Source: Acanthamoeba castellanii str. Neff (Eukaryota > Discosea > Longamoebia > Acanthamoebidae). From it: a stretch of 61,951 nt of DNA. The stretch is taken from NCBI RefSeq assembly GCF_000313135.1, contig NW_004457297.1, forward strand, positions 11,436 to 73,386. Direction: 5' to 3'. Shown here piece after piece: positions 33,201 to 46,787 of the stretch. A model generated the notes under the pieces. The model had not been told where the DNA came from. It searched no databases and worked only from the letters and a program-made list of their open reading frames with translations. The position numbers were made by a program, and so were the translations under genes. How positions within the stretch are numbered: the first letter of the stretch is position 1; every line of letters starts with the position of its first letter.

Positions 33201-36200
33201 CTATTACACACCGCAGCCAGTTTCTTCAGGTCTTCCAAGCAGAACGCGCCGACCCAGGTGGTGGTGCACGACATGGAAGATCGGGTATCGAGCAAACTAG
33301 GACAATTTTCCGATCAATCGCATCAACAGCTAGCCTGGCTTCTCGAGTACAAGAAGGTCTTTGACATGCACATCAACATCAAGGTGCGCCTGTCTTTCCT
33401 CTCGTTTTATATGTCAAACACTCCTGACAAAACACACACACACACACACAACACAATCCAGGCACCAACGATCGTGGTTCCTCTCTCGTTCGCGGAAGAA
33501 AGTTCGGCCCTTCTGCTCGACTTTGGTCATCTCTCCCTGCGGAGCGACCTCTCCGCCGACCAGCGAAGGAAGGAGCGAGAACGCGAGCGCAGTCAGCTGC
33601 AGGAGCGGGAGAAGGTGGGCAACGGCAGCAGAGCGGCAGCTGCCACGTCAACCGCCATCGAAGACGACTTCTACTCCAAGTTTAATCTTCGCGTGACCTC
33701 AATCCAAGCGTTCATTGTCGCCCCCGCCGTCGGGGCGAGTGCACTGGAGCCTGGCGAGAGGACGCTGGAGGCCGCCCGACGGCAGCAGATCATCGAGAAG
33801 TTCGACCTTCACTTCATCATCTGCCTCAACAAGCTCAAATCGACTCCGCTCACCTCGACCAAGTGCGTAGCCATCACTTCAAACGGTGATGCAGGGATGC
33901 TGATCGGTTTGCATCCTATTTCGCAGGATTGAGGGTGAGCTCCCGTCGTTGGCGTTCTGCCTGTCGGCGTGGAGCTGCAACAACCTCATGCAGATCCTTG
34001 CTGCCCGGCTCATGCCCGCTCTTGGCTCCTCCGACGGTGAAGCACCAAGCGGCCAGACTGCATCGGATGTCGCGGCACCAGCGGCGACCACAACAACAGA
34101 ACAGCCGGCTGCGAAGGCGGCAGCGCAGGAGGAGGCACATCACCACCATCGTTCCCTGCTGGCCGGACCAATGACGACATCGGCGACGCTAAGGGACAAG
34201 AAACGGCTGCAGCTCGATTTCGCGGTGAAGAGCCTGAGTATCTCGGTCTACCGCGAAGCGGAGTGTGTGGACCTCCGCTCGTGCTCGCCCATGGTACGCT
34301 TTTTGAAGTCTTGTTGTTTACATTTATTTATTTACATTTAGCCTACTATTTATTTAGTTGTTTGTTGTGGTGCGCCTGACAATCAACAGGTCTTCTTCCG
34401 AGCGCAAGGGATGAGCGTACGGTTGGTGCGGCGACTACTCAACATGCAGGTGGACGGCACACTGCAGACGATCCTCCTCCGGGACTACCATCAACCGTGG
34501 GGCAACGCCTTCCGCGATCTCCTCGTCCCACAATCGCTTTCTCCCGGGACGCCTCTGTCCTCGCTCGCCCAACCGCTCTTCGAGTTCCACCTCTTCCAGC
34601 GCCTCGGGAGCGATCAGTCTACCCCGGCACCGGTGCACTCGAGCGGCGACCGACTGGGTGCCGGGGCCTCGGGGCTGCTCGAAGTGCAGCTTCGCGACCT
34701 TCAGCTGATGGTCAACCAAGAGACGCTGGTCGTGCTCGTCAAGTTTGTCAACACCAACCTGCTGCGACCACTCAAGCGAGTCCGGCCGAGCGTCAGCGAG
34801 ACCACGCCCAGTTCCGCGCTGTCCGTCTCTCCCAGGCCCAGCCCTCACAGCAACAGCGCGGCGTCGTCACCCTCGAAAGCCTCGACGTCGAAGGCTGGGC
34901 AGGCCTCACCATCGTCCTCACCGGCGTCGCTGCGGATCGCGGCGAATCTGGGCTGCGTCAAGTTCATTCTCAACCACGGTGGGAAGCATCTGGCCGAGGC
35001 CTACCTGGACCGCTCGCGATTCGAGGTCCTCCCCGGACCGAAGGGCACCCGCGTGGAGGGCAACGTGGGCCACCTCAAGCTCCTCGACCTCGCATCGTCG
35101 TTTGCTCCGTCAGCTTCTCAGGACGTCGTAGACGGCGAATCACCAGCCCCTCCGCTCGACTCGGCCATCGCGCGGGTCTTCCAGGAGATTGTCATGGTCC
35201 AGGGCGGTACTGACGCGCTCACCTTCACCCTCACGCTGGCACGCCGCACGACAGCTGCTGCACCCCCCGCCGAGGAGGAAGGATCATCGCTGGTGGTCAG
35301 CGCGACGGGCGTCAAGGTCCTGCTCGTACACCAGTTCTTCTCCAGACTCCTCGGCTATGCCGCCGAGTTGCGCTCTCTTATCGCGCCTTCAGCGCCATCA
35401 TCATCACCGTCCGCACCAGCCTCCTCTTCTGCGGACACGGCCCCCGACGTCCCCTTCCGGCTGGTCGTCAACATCAATAACGGACGCCTTCTGCTGCCCG
35501 AGAAATGGAGCAACTCGATGTCCGTCGCCTTAGCCACCATCCGATCCTTCGCCATTACCAACGATGGAACTGGTACGTCGCTGTCATCATTAGTGGCCTC
35601 ATGCACACGGTGTGGTGACCGAGAGGGCTGACGATGACAATTAACAACCCGTCACATGGACTTGATGATGAACCGCAGATCTGCAAAGGAGATTCACCTT
35701 TGCTGTACGAGGGATGGACCTGGATTGGGGCGCGGTGGCTGTGCTGGAACGGGCGGACGGCGACGGTGCCAAGGACGGCTCTACGAGCGGCCACTTCGCC
35801 AAGAAGCACGCGCTCGCCAAGGGCCTTGCCCTTGACATCGGCGTGGGCCTTCCTCGCGCTGAAGATGACGCCCTCCGCGCTGGCCTTCCTCTTCAGGACA
35901 TCCTCATCAAAGCGCCCGCGGTAAGCACTCGTCAATGTTTTATGACGTATTATTAGTATTTGTCGGCTGGTTTGCTTAAGCTTGGAGTTATTTGACTTCT
36001 CCCCTCTCTCACGCAACGATACACAGATTGATGTAGGCTTTACGAGCCGACAGGCGGTACATGTGTTCGGAATCCTGGAGGAGCTGCTTGATGGCCTCTT
36101 CCGCAAGCGGGGCGTGCTTGAGCACATCGACGTGCTGTTGGACAGCGGGCCAAAGCCGCCTCGCCTCGAACTGCACCGCAAGCGGAGGGTCCTGGTCGCC

Positions 36201-39200
36201 ATCGACAAACTAGTGCTTCGCTTGCTGCCTTCTGGGGTACACGCTGCAACAGTCCCTGTCCAAGTGTCCTCGTAGTGTGTGGCTCTTCAATCTCACTTCG
36301 CCAATGTTCTTCTGCTACTGCAGTTGGAGAAGGACACGGTGCCGTCGTTCCTCTTGGACGCCTCCAATCTGAAGGTGGACTGCAACTGGACGTCCGACGA
36401 GCGGATGGCGGTCGACGCCGGTACCAGCGCAGCGTCGCTCATGCAGTACTCGCCCGTGACCAAGCAGAATTTCAAGGCCCTCGTGCTCGAGAGCACTGGT
36501 TCGTGTTTACTGATGACCATCGTATTAATCCTCTCATCTTCTATTCGCTGAAATCCTGCCACATGTTTGTTGTACAGAGGAGGATCGCTCGTTCTGGCTC
36601 ACGTACGACAAGAAACCGAGCGGCAGCCGAGTGGCCCAGTCCATCGGCGTTGGGCTCGGCAAGGCGACGGCCTTGGCTGTTCCTGAGGGCATTCGCCGCC
36701 TGTGCGATGCCATCCCCGTCATCTGGGGCGCCCTCACTCGGTACCGCATGCACTCCTCTTCTCCATTTTTCCCTGCAAGATCGCTGGTCTGATCGACAAT
36801 TTCTTTCTTTGTGATGACTGGTGTATGCACATGCAACAGCGCGACGGACAAGACTGGTCGCGGGCCACCTGCGGAGGCAATCGTGTTCACCTTCTCGATC
36901 GCAGCGCCGTCATTAATCGCGCTCTGTCCCTCCGATTCACTTTCGGCCGGAACGGAGGCCGCCGCCGCCGCCACCATTAAGGACAAGGCGCTGCGCGGCT
37001 GTGAGGTCCGCACGTACGGCTCCTTCAGCTTCACCTTTCGCAAGCGGATGGACGAGGCCGAAGCCGTCATCGACGAGCAGCTGCGCGTGGATTGCCCCAG
37101 CATCGTCGACCTGCGCCTGGCGGGAAGCAAGGACCCGTTCGTGGCCTGTCGTGGCCTGCTCTGGACTTACAGCCCGGCCCTCTTCCCCAGCGCCGCCGCC
37201 CCTGCTGTCCCCTCAGCAGAGCTGCTGGCATCGAGTCCGTCCGACCGTCGGATGAGCGTAGAGGCGCTGAGCTTCGAGCTTCTGCTGTCGGCGACCGAGC
37301 TCAGCAGCTTGACCGCTCTTTGGCAGCGCTGGCGAACAGTCGTCATCGCGCGTGACGAGGGTGCCGACAAGACGGGAGAGGAGAAGCAGGACAAAAAGGA
37401 CCAGACGGAGCCCTCGCTTATCGTGCGGACTCAATTCAGGCAAGCCCGCATCGGGCTGATCGGCAGACGGAGCGAACATGAGCAAGAGGAGATGAAGATT
37501 TTGGACGCTCATCTGAACCGGCTGGCCTTCGTCATCGATCACGAGTCTTCGGCATCATCGCTCAGCATTGCCGGCAGCGCTGCCGAGGCATCGCTGCAGG
37601 ACCCGCTCGCACCCGATCACGCGCGCATCGTCGCCTCGACCAAGTTCGCCGATACAGACACCATTGCCTTTTCCTACTCTTGTTTGGTACGCACCTTTAC
37701 CTTCTTTTTATTTTTGTTGATTATTTATTCTTATTTTAATTATCTTGTTTTATTGTGCACAGCCCGTACAGTCAGACTGTGAGCCGCATACGCTGTTGAA
37801 GGTGGCCCTGGACGGGCTCTGGGTGCTCTTCGCGCCCGCGTTCTTCTCCCGCTTCTTCTACTTCATCGGTTCCCTCCGCTCGCCTCCGGAGCCACAGGAC
37901 AAGTCCCGTCCGCCCCCGGTGCCCATGAAGTAAGACCCTCTCTGCCCCGCCTTATCTGCAGTTCACTCCTCTCAGCTACTGAACTGGTACTGTGCGTAAT
38001 GTTGATGATGGTGATGATCATAGATTGGATGTCACGCTTCGGCAGCCTCTGCTGCAGATCCCACACTCGCCCGAGGAGCAGAGCCCGCAGGTGGCGCTGA
38101 TCACAGGCGGATCCTTCTCCATCTCCAACCAGGCCTACTTCGATCAGAAGCCGGCCCCTGGTACTCCCCCCACCCCCGACACCGCACCTCTGGCATTGTT
38201 TCTTAAGATCCCCTGTCCTTTCTTTTAATGCACCAAAAGAACGAGGCATGCTGGAACAGTTTTGGTTCAAGCTTCGCAACGGCACCCTGCGCCTGGGCAC
38301 GCTGCCGCTGTACGTGGCCGGCGACGCCCTCGACCGGTGGAAGGCCATTACGCGGGCCGTGGACATCGACTTGATGTTCGAACGACCACTCCACGATCCG
38401 CTCGGCACCTACCCCGTCCACAACGCCCTACTCAGCTTCCCATCCCCGGTATGTGCCCCACATACTCGCAATGACTGCACAATGCGCTGATGTTCTCTGG
38501 TGATGCAATGTTAGGTGCAATTTACTTCCGGCGAACGCGAAGCGGCGGCGGCGCTGCGAGCGGTTGAGGCCGTGCTCGCTGGTCTCTTCCACTTCTCCAC
38601 GAACCCCATCATGCCAAGCATCGATCGCGCGTTTCCCTCTGCGCCTCCCCTCCCTCTTCCATCGTCGTCCAACCTCGCACCAGCGCCTGGTCGGCTCGAA
38701 CTGAAGCGCTACCGAATCGACGTACCTTCTCTCGCCATTCTTCTTCATCTCGCTGGAGAGAAGCAAGGCTCCTACTCCTTCCTCTTCGAACACCTTCACG
38801 TCGACGTTTGGAAGAGCGAGCCCGCCGCGATGACCTGCCTCGTGCGCACGTCCTCCTTCTCCGTCAGCGATGCCTCCGCGCCGTCGACACCGATGCAGCT
38901 CTTGGCCATCACCAATCCCTCAGCCGAAGTGCTCGTTGCTGAGGGTCGGGAGCCGGTACGCTGCATTGCCCCCCTTTTTTCGGGCATTGTCCGCCATTGC
39001 GCTTCTGACGTACTATGTTCCACCACCCACCCGCCCGGCAGGAATCTGCGCTGCGGCTGAACTACGAGAGCGTCGGAGGTGCTGAGGGACACATGACGCA
39101 GAAGATCGACTTGAACATCGGTAGGGCCGAGGTACTCGTGCTCGAGCTTCCTGCCCTGTTCTCGGCGCTCGGGCAGCTTCGTCAGGTCCTGAACGCAGCC

Positions 39201-42200
39201 CTCGGTACGTTTCAGGTCCAAAACAGCAAAACTTTGTCATGAAGATAGCTCATCGCCCGCATTTTCTCTGGTTCTCTACGCTCAGCCAAAATGGGACCGC
39301 CCGTGGCGGTGGTCACGGTGGTCGACACTGTGACGTACAAGCTCGGCCTCAAGCAGTGCTCGGTGCTGGCGCCTCACCCGTTCCTTAACCCTCTCGCTCC
39401 CGACCGAAGCGGCAACGGAAAGGGAGGCACCGATGCGTCCCCTACCGGGCCGTCTGTGTTCTATGTTTGTCGGATGTCGGACATGCAGGTCGACATGCTC
39501 AAGGAGCTGCTGCCCTTCTCGTTTCCCATGACGGGGAGCTCCTCCAGCCTGTCTTCTTCCACCTCTTCGGCGTCCTCGTCCCACGTCTACGAGATAGGGG
39601 TACGGCACACACACCACCTTACGCTGCTGGCGCTCACCACTGTCGTCGCTGAATTGGAAATTCACTTTGTTTTTTGTTTCAACGCAGGCGGTGATGGAGG
39701 ACTTTGAGTTTTGCAAATGCCAAGCCAGCTCCGCTGTGGTGCACCTGGGCAGTTTCATCGCCGGCGCTGCCGAGTCGGCTGTCCCCATTCTCGACCCTCT
39801 CAGCGGATCCCTGCGAGTCTCAACACGGGACGAGCTAGACATCACCTTCGACACTGGAGTACGACCATCACTTCCCTCTCTATCTTTGTCTTGATAATGG
39901 TCCATTAATCTTGTAAGAGTGGCGCTTCACTGCTTACTGACTCCTCTATTTTATGGGCATGTTTACAGCTTATTGGCGTCCACCTTGCCCTGCAAGACGT
40001 GAGCCCTCTTCAGGCGCTGCAGCAGCGGCTCCTTGGCATCTTCTCCGGTCCCAATGCCGCGGACTCCTCCTCGCAGCAGCAGCAACCTCGTCCTGCTGGC
40101 GCAGGGGAGGGCGCAGAACAGACGACCGACGATGAGGGAGAGGATGGTGATTGGGCATGCGCTGGGTGCACTCTCCTCAACCCGCCGCATTCGGCCACGT
40201 GCGTGCTCTGCGGCACGGCCCGAGTAGGGGAAGACCTGCATCCGTCGACGCAGCCGCCTGCCGCCGACGAGCCGCTGTACGACGACTGGACAGTGATCGC
40301 TCATTCGGACCATCACCAGCGTAGCGGAAGCGGCGCCGGCGCCGGCAACGTGGGAGAGCAGCGCTGGATGTGCGAGGGCTGTTCGATGCTCAACACTGCT
40401 TCAGCCCAAGCCTGCGCCATGTGCGAGAGGAGGAAAGACGCCACAGCAGCGCCATCATCGTCGTCGGCAGTCGTCGCCCAGTCATCCACAAAGCCGCCCA
40501 AAAAGAAGGTACTCGGCCCCCTCTGTTTTTGATGCCTGAGTGATGATTAATTCGATACTGACAAAAATGGGTCCTGTTGGCCTCCATCAACTCTGCAGCA
40601 GTCTGTGCGGGTGAGCCCACTCAACCTGCTGCTGGATGTGGTGGACGAAGACCTGGGCATTCCGCTCTACCAACTCACGGCGACGGCCAATCTGGTGGAC
40701 ATCGACAACCGCAACCACCATCTGGGACACATGAAGGCGGCGGTCTCCCTCAGCGACGTGACGATCCACTACTTCAACTGGTACAAGGAGATCAATGAGA
40801 CCCTGCTCGAACCGTGGAACTTGCAGGTCAAGATTATGAGGCACCCGCGCCTGCCCACCAAGATCGTCCTCCAATCGTCGGGCAAGATGGAGCTCAACCT
40901 CACCCGGCCCTTCCTCGAAATGACCTCCCGCGTGCTGAGCGAGAAGAAGTGGGTCACCGACGATTCGTCCTCCTTGTCGTCGTCATCATTGTCATCATCG
41001 CCCTCCTCAACCGCGACTGCCGAGAATAGGTACATACCCTCTGCATTCTCACCACCACCACCACCCCTCTATAGTCATAATCAAGCTCACTCGTTCATTT
41101 CGCTGCTGTAGGGTAGCCATTGTTCGTCCCCAGCACTCGGTGAGCCGCGGTCAGACACTCGCAATCATCCGGAACGAGACTGGCGTGGAAATGCTCTTCT
41201 TCATTCACGATCCTGCCCGCAGCGGCACCGGAGGACAACAGTCTGCTCTTGTCGACTCGAGTGCAGCTGCCCAGAGGGTACCGTTTGATTGCTAGATTTA
41301 CTATTTTATTTATGTATTTATTTTATTGTATTTTAATGTTTGTTTTTTTTTAAACAGGAATGGATTCGGTTGGCATCGGGCGAGGAACGAGGCGTGAAGC
41401 TACCATCGTCGGTCAGGCGCGTGCGCGGTAGTGCCCGTGGGCGCTCCGCCGCGGGCTTTAGTACCGCCACGCTCTCGGTCAAGCTCGACGGGCCCTTCAA
41501 GCTCCTTCACAGCCTGCCGCTCCATCCTCCCGGTACGCTTCATGTAATTGAAGCCGTTCGCGCCATCGTTGAACGCGCTCACGTTGCATTGCAGGCAAGT
41601 CGACGCTCAATGTCGCCCCGGAGGGGAGGAAACCGTTGAGCGTACTTTATCATATCGGCCACCGCCGCGGCTCCAAGTTCATCTGCATCCGGTACCTTGG
41701 CCACATCTTTTCTCTGCCTCTATGCCTCACCGTTCAGTAGTAGGTGTCACCATCATCTTATTAATGGCAACCATGACCTTCGCTCCATCAGGTCTCCACT
41801 TCAAATCAACAACTACACCAAGTTTGCCATGCGCGTTCTGGTGCAGCTGCCGCCGCCGCTCCATGCGCTCGAAATGACCTGCCCCGAGCGCAGCAACGTC
41901 CCCATCCCACTCAGCATCGCTGCATCAGGTCAGTACACCCCCATCTTTGCTTGCATCTCGTCGGCAAACTCTCTTGATGATAGCGACGACGATGATGACG
42001 ACGATGGCTGAATGCTGATGTTTGTGTGCAGAGGGAGTGATACGTGTGGCGCCGGTCGCACCCGAGGGGCAGCTGGGGTGGCTGTACAGCGACCAGGGTC
42101 TTCACTTCAAGGGCACCCACACGAAGCCCGACACCAAGTTCCTGACCTGCCGCTGGGCCGACTTGCCCAACTCTTCGCGCCCCGTGGTCGCGCCCCCGTT

Positions 42201-45200
42201 CGTGCTTCGCGTGGCTGTCAAGGAGGCCTCCGGGTCGCGACGTCTGCTCATCCTCCCGCCGCTCAAGCTGCACAACCTGCTCCATTGTGATATGCACTAT
42301 CGGTGCGCCTGCCTCTGCTTGGGTGATTGGTGTGCGTGCGTGTGTATGTGTCGCGTGTGTGTCGTGTGTGTCGTATGATTGCCAGTGGCGAGGTCAGCGT
42401 GCTTGCGCCGCAGCCATCGCCACAGAAAAGTGAACAAGAGGGAGGGAGTCGAGACCTGTGCGTCGACGCTTTCCAAATTGAGTCTCACGAGTAACCCAAT
42501 GCAGAGCGTTCGATGCGGAGACGAAGAAGTGCTTCAGCGCAATGATGAGCGGAACGCTTGTGCCAGGGCAGGAAACAGACCTTCACATCTTCGATGTCAC
42601 CACGATGAAGACCCGGCTCGCGTTAACAATTCAGGTCACCCTCACCCTGCCAGCCAGCTAGCATTGCCGTTGTGTGTTTCTCATTCACATGACTTATTTG
42701 CCGAATTTGTTGTCCATTTCTTACTTCGTGTACTTGCAGATCTCCAACTTCCAGTGGAGCACGGGAGTCTTGGTGCACGGTCGTCAGAATGCAAAGTTCA
42801 TCAGCATCCTGGACGACCAGCAGCAGCCCATACAGTACGGCTGCACCCTGTTTTACGCCATTACCAGCATTTTCAACGCACTTCGGTGGTGGGTCTCACC
42901 ATACTAACGGGATGCGTTTCACACAACAGATTGCGCATGGTGCAGAAGAAGGACACTGGGGAGGTGTGCCACGTCCGGATTTTTGCCGACTACTGGCTTA
43001 TCAACAAAACCGGCATCCGCCTCCACTATCTCCAGGTACGCACATCAACAGCATGTGTCTTGCTTCTCGCTTCTCGCGTCTCGCTTCTTCAACAAACCTG
43101 TTCATGTCGTACCTAGGGCGACCAGCACGAACGAACCCGCATTCCTGGCCAACCGAAGGTACCGCCCGCACACGCAGCACGACGACTCGAGGGCGATCCC
43201 CGCAACTGGTACGCACCGCTTCCCTGTTGAGGGTGGTAGGCCATGTCGTTGCCGGTCGGCAATGCTGCCCAATGTTGGATGCGTGGCGATGGTCAAGACG
43301 GCGGCGTTGACGCCGTGATAATGGTGTGAATCAGGTACAAGGAGGGAGCGCAGTGGGCCGCGCCGCAGCCGGAGACTCTCATGTTGTCGATGGCAGGCGG
43401 GGGCGGCAACTACTCGTCCTCGAGCCAGCAGCCGCCCCAGCAGCAGGTGTTCGTGCGTCTGGCCACGTCCCGCCTCTCGCCCGCGCTCAACCTCGCGGCC
43501 GGGGCGTCGGGCGTGCTGGCCCTCGAGGACCCCGCCACGCCCGCCGTCTTCCAGATCGCGGTGGCGGCGCACGAGGCACCCGGCCCCTTCTGGCGCACGC
43601 GCGTGGTCACCTTCGCGCCCTACCGGGTGCTGGTCAACCGGCTCAAGGTGCCGGTGGAGTATAGGCAGGCCGGCACGCAGGAGGTCTTCCGGCTGCTCCC
43701 CGACGAGGCCCTCCCGTGGCACTGGCCCGCACGCGACATCCGCCCGCGCCACCTCTGCGTGCGCCTGCTCGACCCGCCCTCCAAGTGGTCCGGCCCGTTC
43801 CTCGTCAACGTGCCGCAGCCCGTTACCTTCACCCTCAGGTCCGTCGCGACATGGTCCGCACACGACACGCACACGACACGCACACAACACACAACACACA
43901 CAATATACAATGCAACACGACCACAACCAGCCGCCAACGCCGCCGTACCTTATCCTCTGTTTGTGTAGGCGCCAGCAGCAGCAGCAGAAGCAGGAGAGCA
44001 GCAAGCACCCGGTCCATCCACTGGTGCGGGTCGAGATCAGGCTGGCGGAGACGACCCAGTACATCATCCTGCGACCGGAGAACATGACCCACCCGCTCTA
44101 CCGCATCGAGAACCTCTCCTCCTACTCCATCCTCCTCCGCCAGAAGCCTCGGGTACGCTTCCACGGGGAGTCCTTGCCGCCCCTTTGGCATCCTCATCAT
44201 TTAACCATGCTCACCTTCGTCATCTTATCTTCCAATCTGCAGGAGCAACAGCCGAGCGGCCCCACAACGACGATGATCGAGGAGGTGCTGCCGCACTGCA
44301 CGACTGCCTTCGGGTGGGACGACCCGACGCACGAGTGGACGGTCCACATGAAGATCCTCTCCCGTTCTCCCGACGCTCGGCACGTCGTCCTCAGCGTTCC
44401 CCTCAACGAGTTCAAAAGGTGCGCCTCTTCTTTTGATTTCATTATTTATTCATTTATTTATTATTATAAAATACTATGATTGTTAATTTTTCTTATCTTT
44501 TTTTCGCGTGATGGCAGGTATCCGCCGATTCAGACCTTCCAGCCGGTGGTGTTGCTGGTGGAAGTCCTGCCATCGGGTCCCACGACGATCCTCCGCATCT
44601 CGGAGGGAGCCTTGCGACGACGCGGCACGACCATGTACGATGCACTACTCTCGCCTTTGCATGTTGCCGCAGTGGGGCGGTGATGGCTGACGACTGAATG
44701 GGTGCGACAGGGAGATGGTGCGAAAGGAGCCGGAAGGGGCGCAGGAGCCGGTGGAGAGGCTGGCCTGGGAGGCGCAGGTGATGGTCGACAGCATCGTGCT
44801 GTCGCTGATCGACGACGCGTCGGGTCCACTGGTGCGGGCGGCCATCACCACGCCCTACCTCTACCTCTCCTCGTCGGACCTATACCACAAGGCCGAGCTC
44901 ACCGTGCGCGACCTCCGCCTCCTCAACCTCCTCCCATCGACACCGTTCCCCACACTCCTCGCGCCCCTCCGACCACCGTCATCGTCGTCGTCGTCATCGT
45001 CATCTTCATCATCGCGAAGGGCCCTGTCGCAACGCTCGATGGCGGAGGTCAGCAACTTTGTCCACGTCACTGCGGTCAAGGCGCGCGGAGCGGGGGACAT
45101 CGGGGCCGACTACTTCAAGTACGTCGGCGTCGCGGTGCAGCCGTTCGACATCAACGCCGAGGGCGCCATCCTGATGAAGCTCATGGACTTCAAGGACCGC

Positions 45201-46642
45201 GTGCTGCAGGGCCTCCTTCGGGCCACCTCGTCACCCGACTCGCCCGACACCAACGCCGCCGCGGCCCTCGCCCTACTCTTCCCTTCTGCGTCTTCGTCCT
45301 CTTCTTCTTCTTCTTCTTCTTCTTCTTCAACGCTATCGTCGTCCTGTCTCTTCGAGCCTCCCGCCATCACCGAGAACAAGTACGCACGCGTGCCCATTCT
45401 ATGCAGATTAAGCAGCGCTGAACCGCACGCACGCACGCACGCGACACACACACCACACACAACACACACACACACACACACACACAACCACAACCACAAC
45501 CACACTTCTGATACTTCTATAAATTTTTGTAGGGCGCTGTGTTTGGGCCAACTGGATCTGCACCCGGTGGCGTGCCGGCTGAGCTTCAAGTACGTCTCGG
45601 GCTTCGACTACTCCTCGCTCCACTCCATCTTGTCGTGGACCGGCGGCCTCGCCAACATCGACGCCGCGCCATTACGCTTCAAGTACCGCTCTCCACCCGC
45701 ATCATGTGTCGTCGTCATCATGTCTCATCGCAAACATGTGGTGCTTCACACATCACAACAGTGCGCTGTTCGTGCGGAACACGCTGTCGACGCGGGAGGA
45801 GTTCGTGGAGCGGGTGAAGCGACACTACGCCGGCGAGGTGCAGCAGCAGATCGGCAAGCTGCTGGGCCATCTCTCGGTGCTCGGCGCTCCGCTCTCCTTC
45901 GTCACCGGCCTCGGCAGCAGCACTAGCGACCTCTTCCGCGAGTCCGCCAGGAGCGTCGTGCGGGTGCGTTCAATCCTGCTCTCCATGCCTGACCTTTACT
46001 GACACATTACACGACACCCACCTTAAAGAGCCCACACGAGTTTGGACGAGGGGCATCGCCTGCTGCAGCAGCTGCTGGGTCAGCATCATCTGCGGTAGAG
46101 CCTCGACCAGCCCGCGCGTCAATGTCGACCGCCGGCTTCCATGACGCCGTTGGCTTCGTCTTCGTCGACCTCTCGCGGCACCAGCAGCACCAGCAGCCTT
46201 GGAGGTCGTGCCGGAGGGCTGCGCCACTCGTCGGAAAGGGGCTCGAGCTCCTCCGCCGGCCTCCTGTCCCCTCGCTCGAGCGTCGATGCCCCACGCCTGC
46301 ACCCTCAGGTACCCACCCATCACCTGCCACCACCCAACCATGGTCGCCCGCATTGTAATGGCCTACACCACGCATGCCGCCGAGCTCACCGCTTTTCATT
46401 ACTTGACCAAGCAGAGGCAGCAGCAGGGGGAAGGCGGCTCGGTCGACTCGCTGTTGCAGTTGGCCGCACGGCCGCTTGCTGGAGTGCCCGGCCTCGTAGC
46501 CCACTCGGCCGGCGCCCTGGCCTCCACCGTCACATCCATGCTGCCGACGCGCGAGAGCCATCTGGTGTCAGGACGAGAGAGGACGCCCGCACACGGCCAA
46601 CGCCCCAACGGAGCGGCCTCCCAAGCGCGACCTTCCTCTTGA
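30258..46642 (+). CDS. VPS13: VPS13 bridge-like lipid transfer protein with internal RanBP2-type zinc fingers
   Basis: A very large gene with dozens of short introns. It starts MLEGLVAGILSSYLGVWVEG, followed by NLKIGIKQGNVTIENLKLRK and LIIPWSNLSSKPAIIRIE, the chorein_N domain. A long rod of repeated beta segments follows (for example FTFNFFFEKIALELQENQYR, VSLSDVTIHYFNWYKEINET, LLEPWNLQVKIMRHPRL). An exon near 40000-40500 holds two RanBP2-type zinc fingers (WACAGCTLLNPPHSATCVLC and WMCEGCSMLNTASAQACAMC). The VAB/SHR-BD region is near 43400-44650 (APYRVLVNRLKVPVEYRQAG). The C-terminal block LGHLSVLGAPLSFVTGLGSS, SPHEFGRG (about 45860-46050) is the VPS13/ATG2 C motif. The usual C-terminal PH domain is not seen before the stop at 46642. 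VPS13 moves phospholipids at organelle contacts. Confidence 0.9.
30675..30733. repeat. GGC/GGT microsatellite in a VPS13 intron
   Basis: An irregular GGTGGCGGC run of about 59 bases between the exons ending MHQDH and beginning YDQQEEE. It is not coding in the proposed model. Confidence 0.8.
33431..33455. repeat. CA microsatellite in a VPS13 intron
   Basis: About ten CA units lie in an intron shortly before an acceptor. Confidence 0.75.
40151..40216 (+). other. RanBP2-type zinc finger 1 within VPS13
   Basis: Codes for WACAGCTLLNPPHSATCVLC, matching W-x-C-x2-C-x3-N-x6-C-x2-C. Fingers of this type bind ubiquitin, Ran-GDP or single-stranded RNA. Confidence 0.85.
40363..40429 (+). other. RanBP2-type zinc finger 2 within VPS13
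   Basis: Codes for WMCEGCSMLNTASAQACAMC with the same spacing as finger 1, about 50 residues downstream and separated by a charged, glycine-rich linker. Confidence 0.85.
43859..43906. repeat. CACGA/ACACA microsatellite in a VPS13 intron
   Basis: A run of alternating ACACG and ACACA units between the exon ending NVPQPVTFTLR and the glutamine-rich exon. Confidence 0.65.
45424..45507. repeat. CACG/CA/CAACCA microsatellite in a VPS13 intron
   Basis: About 84 bases of simple repeat (ACGC, then CA, then ACAACC) between the exon ending ITENK and the exon reading ALCLGQLDLHPVACRL. Confidence 0.75.
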
Positions 46643-46787
46643 GGACCACGGAGCGCACGAGACCTCTGTCTACTTTCGCCCTCCGGCATCCCTGAAAAAT
46701 GGCCGCGGTGTGGTTGGTCCGGACGTTAAAAACAGAAAAAAACCGTTTATCCAGTCCAACACGAAACTGTCACCCCCGCACACCATC

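Noticed and set aside
45290..45335. CTT/TCC run as a non-coding microsatellite
   Set aside because: It lies in an open VPS13 exon and is read as a serine tract between conserved segments.
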